From Lutraria lutraria (lineage: Eukaryota; Mollusca; Bivalvia; Venerida; Mactridae), in contig OZ026839.1 in assembly GCA_964023205.1 (NCBI GenBank), forward strand, positions 17,018,386-17,082,385: 64,000 bases of DNA. Reading direction: 5' to 3'. The notes under the pieces are model-generated. The model was not told the DNA's origin. It worked only from the letters and a program-made list of their open reading frames with translations, and ran no database searches. Shown in pieces: positions 23,801 through 38,800 of the stretch (positions within the stretch are counted from its first letter, which is position 1; every line of letters starts with the position of its first letter). The position numbers and the translations under genes are program-made.

Positions 23801-26800
23801 CTATAAAAGTTATGTTATGTTATTTCTTTGACAAAACAATTGGCAGTGTTTATTATTTGCGAGGATTTATATTGGCGTGGTCTAGATTTGGCGATTCCAA
23901 TGCCCACCGCCAAAATAAAACGGGCACCAATATTAAGAGGTATACAGTATACCGGTGAGCAATTATGGTTTCCAGGATTTCTAACTTTTACAACTTTCAT
24001 ATGTTCATGTATATCCTTATGTTGTTTACATCATGTTCAAGTTTTACACCCCCACTAAAACAGTCACTTTGTCTGTCTGTCGGGTCTGTCTGTCCCGAAT
24101 CGTGTGCGCTCTGTAACTTTGTCATTCATTGGAGGATTTTGAAGTAACTTACCACAAATGTTAACCACCACTAGATGATGTGTCACACACAACTACCATG
24201 GCTGTAGCTCCAAGGTCTATGCAGCATGTGGGGGTATTAAAATTTGTCACCTTTTAGTACCTCTGTCAAACCTTTGAACCTTCTCTGAATAAAAGCCATT
24301 GTTTTAAATGTCATTGATTATTAAGAACAAAATGACCTCCAAATAAGGGCCACCTGTCAATTAAGGTCACATTTTGTCTTTTCAAGGATGGCCTTTGTTC
24401 ACAGGTTGTACTGTATTTATATTGTTACAACTTTCAGGCAGATTGTTTCTAACCTGATGGAGGAAGTTAAAAATCCAGGAAGGTAATTATTTATTTTATA
24501 CAGAATATAGAAAGGAAAAATAGATTCTCAGAAGTGGGCATATAATGAACCTGTTATCTAATAAGTGGTCTTTCATTTGATGAACCAGTTCACAAAATCT
24601 CTCTGATAAAGATTTAACATTTTGAGATACAAGTCCCAATAATCATTGTAGCATCATAAAAATTACTGAAATCATAATTCATTGTAGTATCATAAAAATT
24701 ACTGAAATCATAATTCATTGTAGTATCATAAAAATTACTGAAATCATAATTCATTGTAGTATCATAAAAATTACTGAAATCATAATTCATTGTAGTATCA
24801 TAAAAATTACTGAAATCATAATTCATTGTAGCATCATAAAAATTACTGAAATCATAATTCATTGTAGCATCATAAAAATTACTGAAATCATAATTCATTG
24901 TAGCATCATAAAAATTACTGAAATCATAATTCATTGTAGTATCATAAAAATTACTGAAATCATAATTCATTGTAGTATCATAAAAATTACTGAAATCATA
25001 ATTCATTGTAGTATCTTAAAAATTACTGAAATCATAATTCATTGTAGTATCATAAAAATTACTGAAATCATAATTCATTGTAGCATCATAAAAATTACTG
25101 AAATCATAATTCATTGTAGTATCATAAAAATTACTGAAATCATAATTCATTGTACCATACATGTATGGTATAAATCACAATAATTATTGTAATATCATAA
25201 AAATTACTGAAATCATAATTCATTGTGGCATACATGTATGGTATAAATCACAATAATTATTGTAATATCATAAAAATTACTGAAATCATAATTCATTGTA
25301 GCATACATGTATGGTATAAATCACAATAATTATTGTAATATCATAAAAATTACTGAAATCATAATTCATTGTAGCATACATGTATGGTATAAATCACAAT
25401 AATAGTTACATTATACTGATGACAACAATCATGTATCATACAGATCACATGAAGTCATATCCTTCTATGAAAATGTTGATTTTCCTCCACTAGTGAGGCA
25501 TTTGCTGGCTCCATGTGGAATGTTTAGTTAGAACTACATGGGGTGAGGCATTTGTTGGCTCCATGTGAAAGGTTTAGTTAGAACTACATGGGGTGAGGCA
25601 TTTGTTGGCTCCATGTGGAATGTTTAGTTAGAACTACATGGGGTGAGGCATTTGCTGGCTACATGTGGAAGGTTTAGTTAGAACTACATGGGGTGAGGCA
25701 TTTGTTGGCTCCATGTGGAATGTTTAGTTAGAACTACATGGGGTGAGGCATTTGCTGGCTACATGTGGAAGGTTTAGTTAGAACTACATGGGGTGAGGCA
25801 TTTGCTGGCTACATGTGGAAGGTTTAGTTAGAACTACATGGGGTGAGGCATTTGCTGGCTACATGTGGAAGGTTTAGTTAGAACTACATGGGGTGAGGCA
25901 TTTGCTGGCTACATGTGGAAGGTTTAGTTAGAACTACATGGGGTGAGGCATTTGCTGGCTACATGTGGAAGGTTTAGTTAGAACTACATGGGGTGAGGCA
26001 TTTGCTGGCTACATGTGGAAGGTTTAGTTAGAACTACATGGGGTGAGGCATTTGTTGGCTCCATGTGAAAGGTTTAGTTAGAACTACATGGGGTGAGGCA
26101 TTTGCTGGCTACATGTGGAAGGTTTAGTTAGAACTACATTGGGTGAGGCATTTGCTGGCTACATGTGAAAGGTTTAGTTAGAACTACATGGGGTGAGGCG
26201 TTTGTTGGCTCCATGTGAAAGGTTTAGTTAGAACTACATGGGGTGAGGCATTTGCTGGCTACATGTGAAAGGTTTAGTTAGAACTACATGGGGTGAGGCA
26301 TTTGCTGGCTACATGTGGAAGGTTTAGTTAGAACTACATGGGGTGAGGCATTTGCTGGCTACATGTGAAAGGTTTAGTTAGAACTACATGGGGTGAGGCA
26401 TTTGCTGGCTACATGTGAAAGGTTTAGTTAGAACTACATGGGGTGAGGCATTTGCTGGCTACATGTGAAAGGTTTAGTTAGAACTACATGGGGTGAGGCA
26501 TTTGCTGGCTACATGTGGAAGGTTTAGTTAGAACTACATGGGGTGAGGCATTTGCTGGCTACATGTGAAAGGTTTAGTTAGAACTACATGGGGTGAGGCA
26601 TTTGTTGGCTCCATGTGAAAGGTTTAGTTAGAACTACATGGGGTGAGGCATTTGCTGGCTACATGTGAAAGGTTTAGTTAGAACTACATGGGGTGAGGCA
26701 TTTGCTGGCTACATGTGGAAGGTTTAGTTAGAACTACATGGGGTGAGGCATTTGCTGGCTACATGTGGAAGGTTTAGTTAGAACTACATGGGGTGAGGCA

Positions 26801-29800
26801 TTTGCTGGCTACATGTGAAAGGTTTAGTTAGAACTACATGGGGTGAGGCATTTGCTGGCTACATGTGGAAGGTTTAGTTAGAACTACATGGGGTGAGGCA
26901 TTTGCTGGCTACATGTGGAAGGTTTAGTTAGAACTACATGGGGTGAGGCATTTGCTGGCTACATGTGAAAGGTTTAGTTAGAACTACATGGGGTGAGGCA
27001 TTTGCTGGCTACATGTGAAAGGTTTAGTTAGAACTACATGGGGTGAGGCATTTGCTGGCTACATGTGGAAGGTTTAGATAGAACTACATGGGATGAGGCA
27101 TTTGCTGGCTACATGTGAAAGGTTTAGTTAGAACTACATGGGGTGAGGCATTTGCTGGCTACATGTGAAAGGTTTAGTTAGAACTACATTGGGTGAGGCA
27201 TTTGCTGGCTACATGTGAAAGGTTTAGTTAGAACTACATGGGGTGAGGCATTTGCTGGCTACATGTGAAAGGTTTAGTTAGAACTACATGGGGTGAGGCA
27301 TTTGCTGGCTACATGTGAAAGGTTTAGTTAGAACTACATGGGGTGAGGCATTTGCTGGCTACATGTGAAAGGTTTAGTTAGAACTACATGGGGTGAGGCA
27401 TTTGCTGGCTACATGTGGAAGGTTTAGTTAGAACTACATTGGGTGAGGCATTTGCTGGCTACATGTGGAAGGTTTAGTTAGAACTACATGGGGTGAGGCA
27501 TTTGCTGGCTACATGTGGAAGGTTTAGTTAGAACTACATGGGGTGAGGCATTTGTTGGCTCCATGTGAAAGGTTTAGTTAGAACTACATGGGGTGAGGCA
27601 TTTGCTGGCTACATGTGAAAGGTTTAGTTAGAACTACATGGGATGAGGCATTTGTTGGCTCCATGTGAAAGGTTTAGTTAGAACTACATGGGGTGAGGCA
27701 TTTGCTGGCTCCATGTGGAAGGTTTAGTTAGAACTACATGGGGTTGTTAGAATACAAAAGAAAACTGGTTAGGTTTCTTTTAGGAAAAGCGGAACATGCT
27801 GGGGTGCTGGTAAAAGGGGAAATAATTTGATGAAATAGGCAAATTTGGAGAATATTCTTAATAGAAATAGGGGTAATAGATTTTTGGGGTGAAAATATAG
27901 TCTTAATTTCCAAGGGGGAAGATGCTGATTTGTAGTGTCACTTTGTTAGTAAAAAATCCCCTGAAAACTAAAATATATATCCTTCAAAAACTCACTGAAA
28001 CAAACAGAATGTCCTTGAATTTTGTAAAACAAATTTTACAATATACTCTGTAGCAAAAGAAAGTGTGCACTTAGGTTTTCATCAATTTAAGTTAGTATAT
28101 CTTTTTGTCCCAAAAGTATGCTAAATTTGATACCAAAATTTAGGCCAGTTTAATACCAATTTGATGTGCATCAGTTGTTTTCAATTTTTAGCTCACCAGA
28201 GCACAAATGTGCTCAGGGTGAGCTTTTGTGATCGCCCTGCGTCCATCGTTTGTCATGAAGTGGCGTCCATATTTACTTAAAACAACATCTCCTCCTACAC
28301 CGCTATGCCGATTGCAACCAAACTTTGCTGGAATGATCCTTGGGTGGTCCCCTTTCAAATTTGTTCAAAAAATTAAATTTCATTAAAAACTGGTTGCTAT
28401 GGCAACAAATAGAAAAAACTTAAAAAATCTTCTTGTCAATGTAGCATTGTCTAATGGAACCCTACAAAGTTTGTTCAAATTATTCCCCTGGGGTCAAAAT
28501 TGGCTCCGCCCCAGGGGTAACTTGATTTTACATAGACTTATATAGGAAATTTAAAAAATCTTCTTGTCAAAAACTACAATGCCTAGAGCTTAGATATTTG
28601 GTGTATAGCATAGTCTAGTGGACCTCTACCAAGTTTGTTAAAATTATTGCCCTAGGGTCAAAATTGGCCCCGCCCTGGGGGTCACTTGATTTATATAGAC
28701 TTGTATAGGAAAATTTAAAAAATCTTCTTCTCCGAAACCGCAAGGCCTAGAGCTTAGATATTTTGTATGTGGCATTGTCTATTGGACCTCTACCAAGTTT
28801 GTTCAAATTTTGGCCCCGGGGTCAAAATTGGCCCTGCCCTGAGGTTTATTCTATTTTATATAGGAAAATTTGAAAAATCTTCTTCTCCGAAACCACAAGG
28901 CCTAGGTCTAAGATATTTGGTATGTAGCATTTTCTAGTGGACCTTTACCAAGTTTGTTCAAATTATTCCCCTGGGGTCAAAATTGGCTCTGCCCCGGGGG
29001 TTACTTGATTTTACATAGACTTATATATAGGAAATTTAAAAAATCTTCTTGTCAAAAACTACAATGCCTAGAGCTAAGATATTTGGTATGTAGCATTTTC
29101 TAGTGGACCTTTACCAAGTTTGTTCAAAGTATTGCAATAGGGTCATAATTGGCCCCCGCCCCGGGGGTCACTTGATTTATATAGGCTTATATAGGAAAAT
29201 TTAAAAAATCTTCTCCGAAACCACAAGGCCTAGAGTTAAGATATTTTGTATGTAGTATTGTCTAGCAGACCTCTTCCAAATTTGTTCATATTATGGCCCT
29301 GGGGTAAAAATTGGCCCTGACCTTAGGGTCACTTGATGTTACTTGGACTCGTGTAGAAATATTTTAACAATGTTTGTCTCCGAATGACCTTTTTTCCTGT
29401 TGAGCATTTACAGGGCCACCATGGCCCTCTTGTTTACAATTTTAGCAGATGTTTGGCTATTCAAAGACAACGGGTTAAAAACAAAACTTTCGGATCTCTT
29501 TCTTATCAGATTATCAAAAGATTACCGCCTGTTTTTCACATTTTTTTTCTTTCTCAAAGTTTATTTTGTTTCAATCTCATGTGTGACCACTTCCACTATT
29601 AATGCAAGTATTGATAACATTGTATCAGACCTATGGCGATGAATGACACAACCAGTTTGCTGAAGTCGCTGGGGCAAACAACAGATGACATTCCTGTGGC
29701 ACCCTAGCTTCCTGCTAACATAAGTGATGTAGCATTGTTAATGCTTGAATTTACTGTGATTGCCTGTAGCGGCTTCAAACAAGTATAAATTTGGTACCTC

Positions 29801-32800
29801 AAAACTGGATCAATCTTTACAGGAAAGGCCTGCAACATTTTGAAACAGGTGCCATTTTTGCATGTATTAAACCTGGAACATGATTTGGCATAAAATGAAA
29901 ACTGGAAACGTTTGAGTATGATGATATGAACATAAATACGCTTCTGTTGGTTATTAGTTATACAAGAGATATTTAAAATTAGTTTATCTGGATTAGACAC
30001 GAAAATAAGGTACCTGTCTGTAGTATGCTACATTTACATCTGGCTGGCAAGGTGTGGCTGAGGATTGTACCCTGACTGTTGTAGAAGACAATAATCATGT
30101 GCTTGGCAGCTGATTGTGATACCCGGGCCTTCTTCGATGGTGGTGATGATTTGTGTTTCCATTGCATTGATTGCTGTTTTGATTGAGGATCAAAGAAAAA
30201 CAACCATGTTTCGTCGACAGTTACAATACGATCAAGAAATCGTGATCCCTCCTTCTCCTATTCACCGCAAGAAACCCTTAGGTGCCTGGATGCGCTGTTC
30301 CTATTCGATAGATGACAGCAGACGTGGGACTAATCTTGCACTAACATGATGTATTTCTAGATCATTTGTCACTATTCTGTCAACAGTTCCGTAAGAAATT
30401 CAAGGATGCACTATTAGTAGTACTGGCCGTTCGCAGTAAACACAGTGTCTACCAACTTCTGGATCAGCCCTTGTATATTATAAATTTTTTACTGTCACTA
30501 TGAACAATATATGTATCAATGTGATGGTTAATATTTTCAATTAGAAAAGTGCAAGGATTCCTACACAAAAATGGTGTCAGGTTTTGTGGAGAGGAAAGTT
30601 TTACCCATTTCATTAACTTGTAGATGCACAAAGGATATGAATAACTTCTCTACAAACAATAGTTCTGATTACCCTGAACATTCTGCTTATTTATCCTATC
30701 AATTAAATGTATGTTAAATAGTTGCTGATTTACATTTTGTAGTTCATATATTTGTTTGTTTTCTGTACAATACACTCAAACCATCAGTGAAAAGAGACCA
30801 TCTGTAAATGTGTTTGAAGGTAGGTCACAGTCTGGTGTATATCACTGAATTAGTGAACTTATCATGTTTATCTTTAATTTACTTTCAGAGATTTACCACA
30901 AGCAGTGTATGTTAGCTTTGTTATCATCATCATTGAGTTTGTTATGGTAAATCTTGCTTATAATGTTGTGCTAACTAAACAAGAAATTCTTCAGTCAACA
31001 ACTGTTGCTGTGGTAAGTTTACAGTAGATTTATATACATTAAACTTCATTTATAACAAACAGATTGGGGCATAAAAAGTGTTCCTTGTAATAATCTAAGT
31101 AATACTACCTCCTAAGTTTACAATAAACAAGTGGGTTATAACAGGATTTGTACAACATACAAGAATCATGTACCAAACTATTTTGTTACTAAACCGACTT
31201 CCTGTCTTTACTTTTTTTAACTTTACTTTATTTAACTATAATCATATACATGATACAATGGTATACAAATAAATAGTATATATAAACAATGTACATGGTG
31301 AGAAAAAGTGAGAAAAATATTTTCAGCAGGCTTTAGCGGTACGGTTTGGGGAAGTATATCAGTTGATAGGAATATAAAAAAAAGAAACTTTTTATTCTGA
31401 AGTATTTCCAGTATAGAATTTGAAATATACCTATGTAGTATACAGATATTGAGCAGACAGAATATGTATAGACATAAAGTTTTAATAATAATTATTGTAA
31501 ACTCAGTACCATTTTAGGAGTTTAACTTTTTCATTTATGTAAACAAAAATAGCTAAATATTGACTAAGTATTATTTATTACACTTTACATGTACATGTAG
31601 TTACAATTTCTTATAGGGTTTAGGTTAAAAGTATCACACTGTTTGCGTATATATGATCGGTATGAAGATACAGGAAGAAAAACATACACACAAAAATAAA
31701 CAATTACAAATTAATTAAGGGCAAAACTGGTACATACAGGAACAAGATGATAATATAATACCTAACTTAATTTCAGACGTGTACATGTATGTGGTACATT
31801 GTCAAATACATGTATGAACAAGTATAGTACCTAATTATACAATTATTTACATGTCATCTCAGTATATACATATTCAATTAACAGTCATCTTGCCATATAA
31901 ATATTCAATTGAACATAACTATATGACTTAATGAGGAAAATTTTACAGCCCAAGATCAATGCAATAACGTGTATGTTAGTGTTTCATCTTAAATGTTTTA
32001 GTATAGTACTTTAGTATTATACAATGTGAAAATATGTATCCATTGATATTGCGTTAGTTAGATAGCATAACATAGCAGTGTGAAAGAGACAATGCTGATT
32101 CAAGCATTAATTTTGGAAATAGAAAAGAGAAAAAGTACAAGAAGGAAAGAATTGATTATATGGTAATACATGTTAAGAACTTAACTAACAATGAAGTATT
32201 ATATACATATTAACATGATATCAAAACATATCCATGAAGAATATGAAAATGTGAAATATTTAATGACAAAACTATATAATCAATCAGATGGACATGTACA
32301 ATTTTTAATCACATAACGTATCATTTCAAAGGTACATACTTATATACAACAATAAGTTATGTTAGAAGTACTCTCAGTAAGAATTTTTTTTTTTAACTTT
32401 ATAATGTAAATTATTAGTGTTTTATTGTAAACAGACTAGACATTCACTGTATAAAATAAGGTCACATACGTAGTAATAAATAAATCAACTGGAAAATAGT
32501 GGTTTGCACTTCTAAATTTTAGGAGATTGAAGGCATCAGATATTACGAGAGTCATTAAATAGCTTTCAAGTTTGATATCATCTTTAAAGGAACCATAATT
32601 TTTTCCTTTATTTTGATCTAAAAGAATTTAATTTGTAACATCAGAGATTTTGAATTTGATTGAATCTGATTCTGATTAAGCCAAATATCATGCCTTCCAC
32701 ATTCGATAAATATATTCTTCTTATAGTTAATCCACTTATTATCAAAATTTGGTATATTACACATAATTTGGTAAATTTTATACAATAGTTTGTCTCAGAT

Positions 32801-35800
32801 GATTAATCTATTCCAAAAATTTACCATTCTACATTTTATAGTAATAAGTAAAGGATAACGCCCAACTTCCACATATAACATGTATAATGGTGAGATGGTC
32901 AAAATTGGTGAGATGGTGTTGTCAAATAATTTAAAAATGAGATCAAAAGGCAAAATAATGCAAGTTAAATATTCGTTTATATAATAAATGCAAAGCTTTA
33001 TTTGCTTGTGTTGCCAGGTGTTTTCTCATTGATAAGAAAGCCCTTGATTTAGAGAAGATAGGTCCTAGGTATTTATATATGTGTCAACTATTTCTAACTG
33101 AGTGTCATGGATTTTAAAGGAAACATTTATGTTCCAGCTTGCTCCAAAGATCATTACTTTTGTCTCACTGTCATTTATTTCTAAGTTCCATTCCTTACAG
33201 TACATTTTGTATGTTATAAAATCATTAAGACAATTTTGAAGAGAGGTTGGATTATCGGAAACTAGAATAGTATCATCAGCATACAATAATATAAGTATTT
33301 TAACAAAGGAGAAAATATTTTGATGTATTTCGTTAAGTTCAATGCCTGAATTGCGATTAGATTCCAAAAAAACCTCTACATCATTTAAGAAAATAGAGAA
33401 CAAAACTGGAGAAAGATTCTTTTCTTGTCGGACCCCACAGTTACGAGCAAAAGAATCTGAAATGTCATGACCATTGGAAACACAGGATTTAACATTTCTG
33501 TACATATTAAAAATAACTCTAAATAATTTCCCATTTACGTTTGATTGTAGTAATTTTCTCCAAAGGCCAAACCTCCAAACAGAATCGAATGCTTTCGAAA
33601 AGTCAATAAATATACAATAAAGCTTTTTCTTTGGCATACTTTAAAAGTTCAATTAAGGAATTAAGAGTAAAAATATGGTCTGGTGGAGAATTTTTTTCTA
33701 AACCCAGCTTGGCAAACAAATAAAATTCTGTTATCTTCTAAAACGAAATTGAGGCGAGTATTTATCATATGGCTGAAGTAAACAATCAAGCTAAGTAACG
33801 TATAGGCCATAGTTTTATGGTTCATTATCATCCCCTTTGTTTTTTTGTCATACAGAGATCATACCAAATAGTAAGATGAACAAATTTATAACTTACAGCA
33901 TCTTTGTTTCTGTCATAGAACTGAGGTAGTGAAGGCATTATTTGAAGCAAAAAAAAAAATCAAGAAAAAGTCAATAATTTTTTACGCTACTTATATAGAC
34001 ACAGTTCAGCTAGAAGAACTAGAATTAGGGCTGTCCCGATACAGATCTCAGCCGATACGATACGTATTGCGATTTGGTACTAGCGATATGCGATATCTAC
34101 GATACGATATAAAAGTATTTCAAAGTATTGAAAAACGTTGTAATATTAGTGTTTTTTTAACTCTGCAAACTTGTTTGGTGCTAGGAAGTCATAGTTAACA
34201 GTTGAAATTTTTTAATTGCTATAATTGTTAAGCACCAAAACTCACATCGGAACTTGAATTAAATCATGGTGAAATTACATTTCTTTTTTTCTAAATTCTA
34301 TATACATAATATTAACAAAGTGTAACGAGGTATAAATGTACGAAATTGTTAGTTAATTTAATGTTGTAAAGGTGATGACGAGACATATATGTGTTCTAAC
34401 GTTGCTAGTCCCACCACTATACTTGGTGTCACTTCTTACAGATAGCTATGTGTTTCTTTCTTTCATCAATCAGCAAACCAAAATGCTGCCATAGTTTTTA
34501 TGTAAAATTACTTTGTGGCGTTTTAAAGTTACTTGGTGCCTCTGTCATTTTTCAATAGATTGTTACTGCAGACGACGACAATGTTTACACTCTTTAAGGA
34601 TGAAGCTGGTTGAATATTCGTACATGTGTTTGAAAATTTAAATGTTGGATCTATTTTTCGGAAAATTAGAAAACTTATTCCCCATTTGTTAAATAAAAAA
34701 TCTAAAATATCGTTTAATGAATTAATGAAATTTATAAGTCATTATCAACTTGGCAGAATCTGAATACGTGGTCTAGGTTTACCTCACGCTGCAGCCTGTT
34801 TATGATGGAATCCCGAAGCTTTATCGACGAGTAAATTTGTAAATCCAGTTCATTTGTTCAAAATTCTAGGAGTTTTTAATGTAAAAGCAAAAACCGCGAT
34901 ACGGCCGATACGGGACCTTCCGATACGATGCGCATATCGTTCAGCATTGTACCGGTACGTACCGGTACACGACCATATCGGGACAGCCCTAACTAGAATG
35001 TATTGATTAGTCTTTAAGTAATCAGTCTCAGCTAACAATTTCTCTAATTCTCTATAAGTCCCCAAAATTAGTATGCACATGTTAGGATTGGAAAGGTTAC
35101 AACATCTTACTTCATGCTTCTTAGTGGGTATCTTTGATATATCTCAGGAACAAAACATGACAATTCAACAATAAGTGTTTCTTAATTTACATCAGTGAAG
35201 TATCTGGTATAAATTATTATTATACTATGGATATTTATGTCAGTGAAGTATTTGGTATAAATTATTATTATACTATGGATATTTATGTCAGTGAAGTATT
35301 TGGTATAAATTATTATTATACTATGGATATTTATGTCAGTGAAGTATCTGGTATAAATTATTATTATACTATGGATATTTATGTCAGTGAAGTATCTGGT
35401 ATAAATTATTATTATACTATGGATATGTATGTCAGTGAAGTATCTGGTATAAATTATTATTATACTATGGATATTTATGTCAGTGAAGTATCTGGTATAA
35501 ATTATTATTATACTATGGATATGTATGTCAGTGAAGTATCTGGTATAAATTATTAATATACTATGGATATTTATGTCAGTGAAGTATCTGGTATAAATTA
35601 TTATTATACTATGGATATTTATGTCAGTGAAGTATCTGGTATAAATTATTATTATACTATGGATATTTACATCAGTGAAGTATCTGGTATAAATTATTAT
35701 TATACTATGGATATTTACATCAGTGAAGTATCTGGTATAAATTATTATTATACTATGGATATTTACACCAGTGAAGTATCTGGTATAAATTATTATTATA

Positions 35801-38800
35801 CTATGGATATTTATGTCAGTGAAGTATCTGGTATAAATTATTATTATACTATGGATATTTATGTCAGTGAAGTATCTGGTATAAATTATTATTATACTAT
35901 GGATATTTACATCAGTGAAGTATCTGGTATAAATTATTATTATACTATGGATATTTATGTCAGTGAAGTATCTGGTATAAATTATTATTATACTATGGAT
36001 ATTTATGTCAGTGAAGTATCTGGTATAAATTATTATTATACTATGGATATTTATGTCAGTGAAGTATCTGGTATAAATTATTATTATACTATGGATATTT
36101 ATGGATGTGGTTGTATTATCATACGGTTAATCTGATTTTCTGGAAAATTTTGTAAATTATTCTGTTGGGTCATGTTTGTTCAGATCTGAAATCTTTGATT
36201 AGAACACAGTAGTCAGACCAAAACTTTGTCTCCATACTTAGCTGACTTGAAAATATCTCTAATCCAAAATTCCTTGCTAATCTGAATGTGCAAGTACCTC
36301 TTACATGTGTTAAAACTTAAGGCTGCCGAGGCCTCATGTTGACCTCAGTATTTTTCCCTCCTTTAAGTTTATTGTATGAAATGTACTTTTATAAAATATC
36401 ACATTTACATAGATATGTTTCTTTGTAGCTTTTTTTTGAGCATTTTTACTCACCATTGAAGCCTCTGATATCATTTTTGGTTGCTGTCACTGCTATTGGA
36501 GTACTGAATGCATCTATATTGGGACATTCTAGGTAGGTGTGTTACAAGTACATCTATACTGTGACATTCTAGATAGGTGTGATACATGTACATCTATACT
36601 GTGACATTCTAGATAGGTGTGATACATGTACATCTATACTGTGACATTCTAGATAGGTGTGATACATGTACATCTGTACTGTGACATTCTAGGTAGGTGT
36701 GTTACAAGTACATCTATACTGTGACATTCTAGATAAGTGTGATACATGTACATCTATACTGTGACATTCTAGATAGGTGTGATACATGTACATCTATACT
36801 GTGACATTCTAGGTAGTTTATGATACATGTACATCTATACTTGGACATTCTAGGTAGTTTATGATACATGTACATCTATACTTGGACATTCTAGGTAGGT
36901 GTGATACATGTGCATCTATACTTGGACATTCTAGGTAGTTTATGATACATGTATGTCTATACTTGGACATTTTAGGTAGGTGTGATACATGTATATCTAT
37001 ACTTGGACATTCTAGGTAGTTTATGATACATGTACATATACACTTGGACATTCTAGGTAGTTTATGATACCTGTACATGTATACTTGGACATTCAAGGTA
37101 GTTTATGATACATGTATATCTATACTTGGACATTCTAGGTAGTTTATGATACATGTACATATACACTTGGACATTCTAGGTAGTTTATGATACCTGTACA
37201 TGTATACTTGGACATTCAAGGTAGTTTATGATACATGTATATCTATACTTTGACATTCTAGGTAGTTTATGATACATGTACATATACACTTGGACATTCT
37301 AGGTAGTTTATGATACCTGTACATGTATACTTGGACATTCAAGGTAGTTTATGATACATGTACATATACACTTGGACATTCTAGGTAGTTTATGATACAT
37401 GTATATATATACTTGGACATTCTAGGTAGTTTATGATACATGTACATATACACTTGGACATTCTAGGTAGTTTATGATACCTGTACATGTATACTTGGAC
37501 ATTCAAGGTAGTTTATGATACATGTACATATACATTTGGACATTCTAGGTAGTTTATGATACATGTACATCTATACTTGGACAATCTAGGTAGATATGAT
37601 ACATGTGCATATATACTTGGACATTCTAGGTAGTTTATGATACATGTGCATATAAACTTGGACATTCTAAGTAGTTTATGATACATGTGCATATACACTT
37701 GGACATTCTAAGTAATTTATGATACATGTGCATATACACTTGGACATTCTAAGTAGTTTATGATACATGTACATATACACTTGGGCATTCTAGGTAGTTT
37801 ATGATAGATGTACATCTATACTTGGACATTCTAGGTAGTTTATGATACATGTACATATACACTTGGACATTCTAGGCAGTTTATGATACATGTATATCTA
37901 TACTTGGACATTCTAGGTAGTTTATGATACATGTACATATACACTTGGACATTCTAGGTAGTTTATGATACATGTACATCTATATTTGGACATTCTAGGT
38001 AGTTTATGATACATGTACATATACACTTGGACATTCTAGGCAGTTTATGTTACATGTATATCTTTACTTGGACATTCTATGTAGGTGTGATACATGTATA
38101 TCTTTACTTGGACATTCTATGTAGGTGTGATACATGTATATCTTTACTTGGACATTCTAGGTAGGTGTGATACATGTATATCTTTACTTGGACATTCTAA
38201 GTAGGTGTGATACATGTATATCTATACTTGGACATTCTAGGTAGGTATGATACATGTATATCTTTAATTGGACATTCTAGGTAGGTGTGATACATGTGTA
38301 TCTATACAGGGACATTCTAGGTAAGTGTGATACATGTATATCTTTACTTGGACATTCTAGGTAGGTGTGATACATGTATATCTTTACTTGGACATTCTAG
38401 GTAGGTGTGATACATGTATATCTATACTTGGACATTCTAGGTAGGTGTGATACATGTATATCTTTACTTGGACATTCTAGGTAGGTGTGATACATGTATA
38501 TCTATACTTGGACATTCTAGGTAGGTGTGATACATGTATATCTTTATTTGGGCATTCTAGGTAGATGTGATACATGTATATCTATACTTGGACATTCTAG
38601 GTAGGTGTGATACATGTATATCTTTACTTGGACATTCTAGGTAGGTGTGATACATGTATATCTATACTTGGACATTCTAGGTAGGTGTGATACATGTATA
38701 TCTTTATTTGGGCATTCTAGGTAGATGTGATACATGTATATCTTTACTTGGACATTCTAGGTAGGTGTGATACATGTATATCTTTACTTGGACATTCTAG

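Noticed and set aside
24614..25006. Minus-strand frame with MNYDFSNFYD repeats
   Set aside because: Product of the 36-bp minisatellite, next to exon 4 and not conserved as a protein.
30116..30349. + strand frame at the mariner fragment
   Set aside because: Shadow of the minus-strand mariner transposase remnant.
35227..36135. Long + strand frame encoding 16-residue repeats (MDIYVSEVSGINYYYT)
   Set aside because: It is the 48-bp minisatellite read in frame inside an SLC7 intron. Openness follows from the period being a multiple of three; there is no start context, domain or codon bias.
36818..37698. Minus-strand repetitive frames in intron 6
   Set aside because: They lie in the 40-bp splice-site-derived array and reflect its local 39-41-bp periodicity only.
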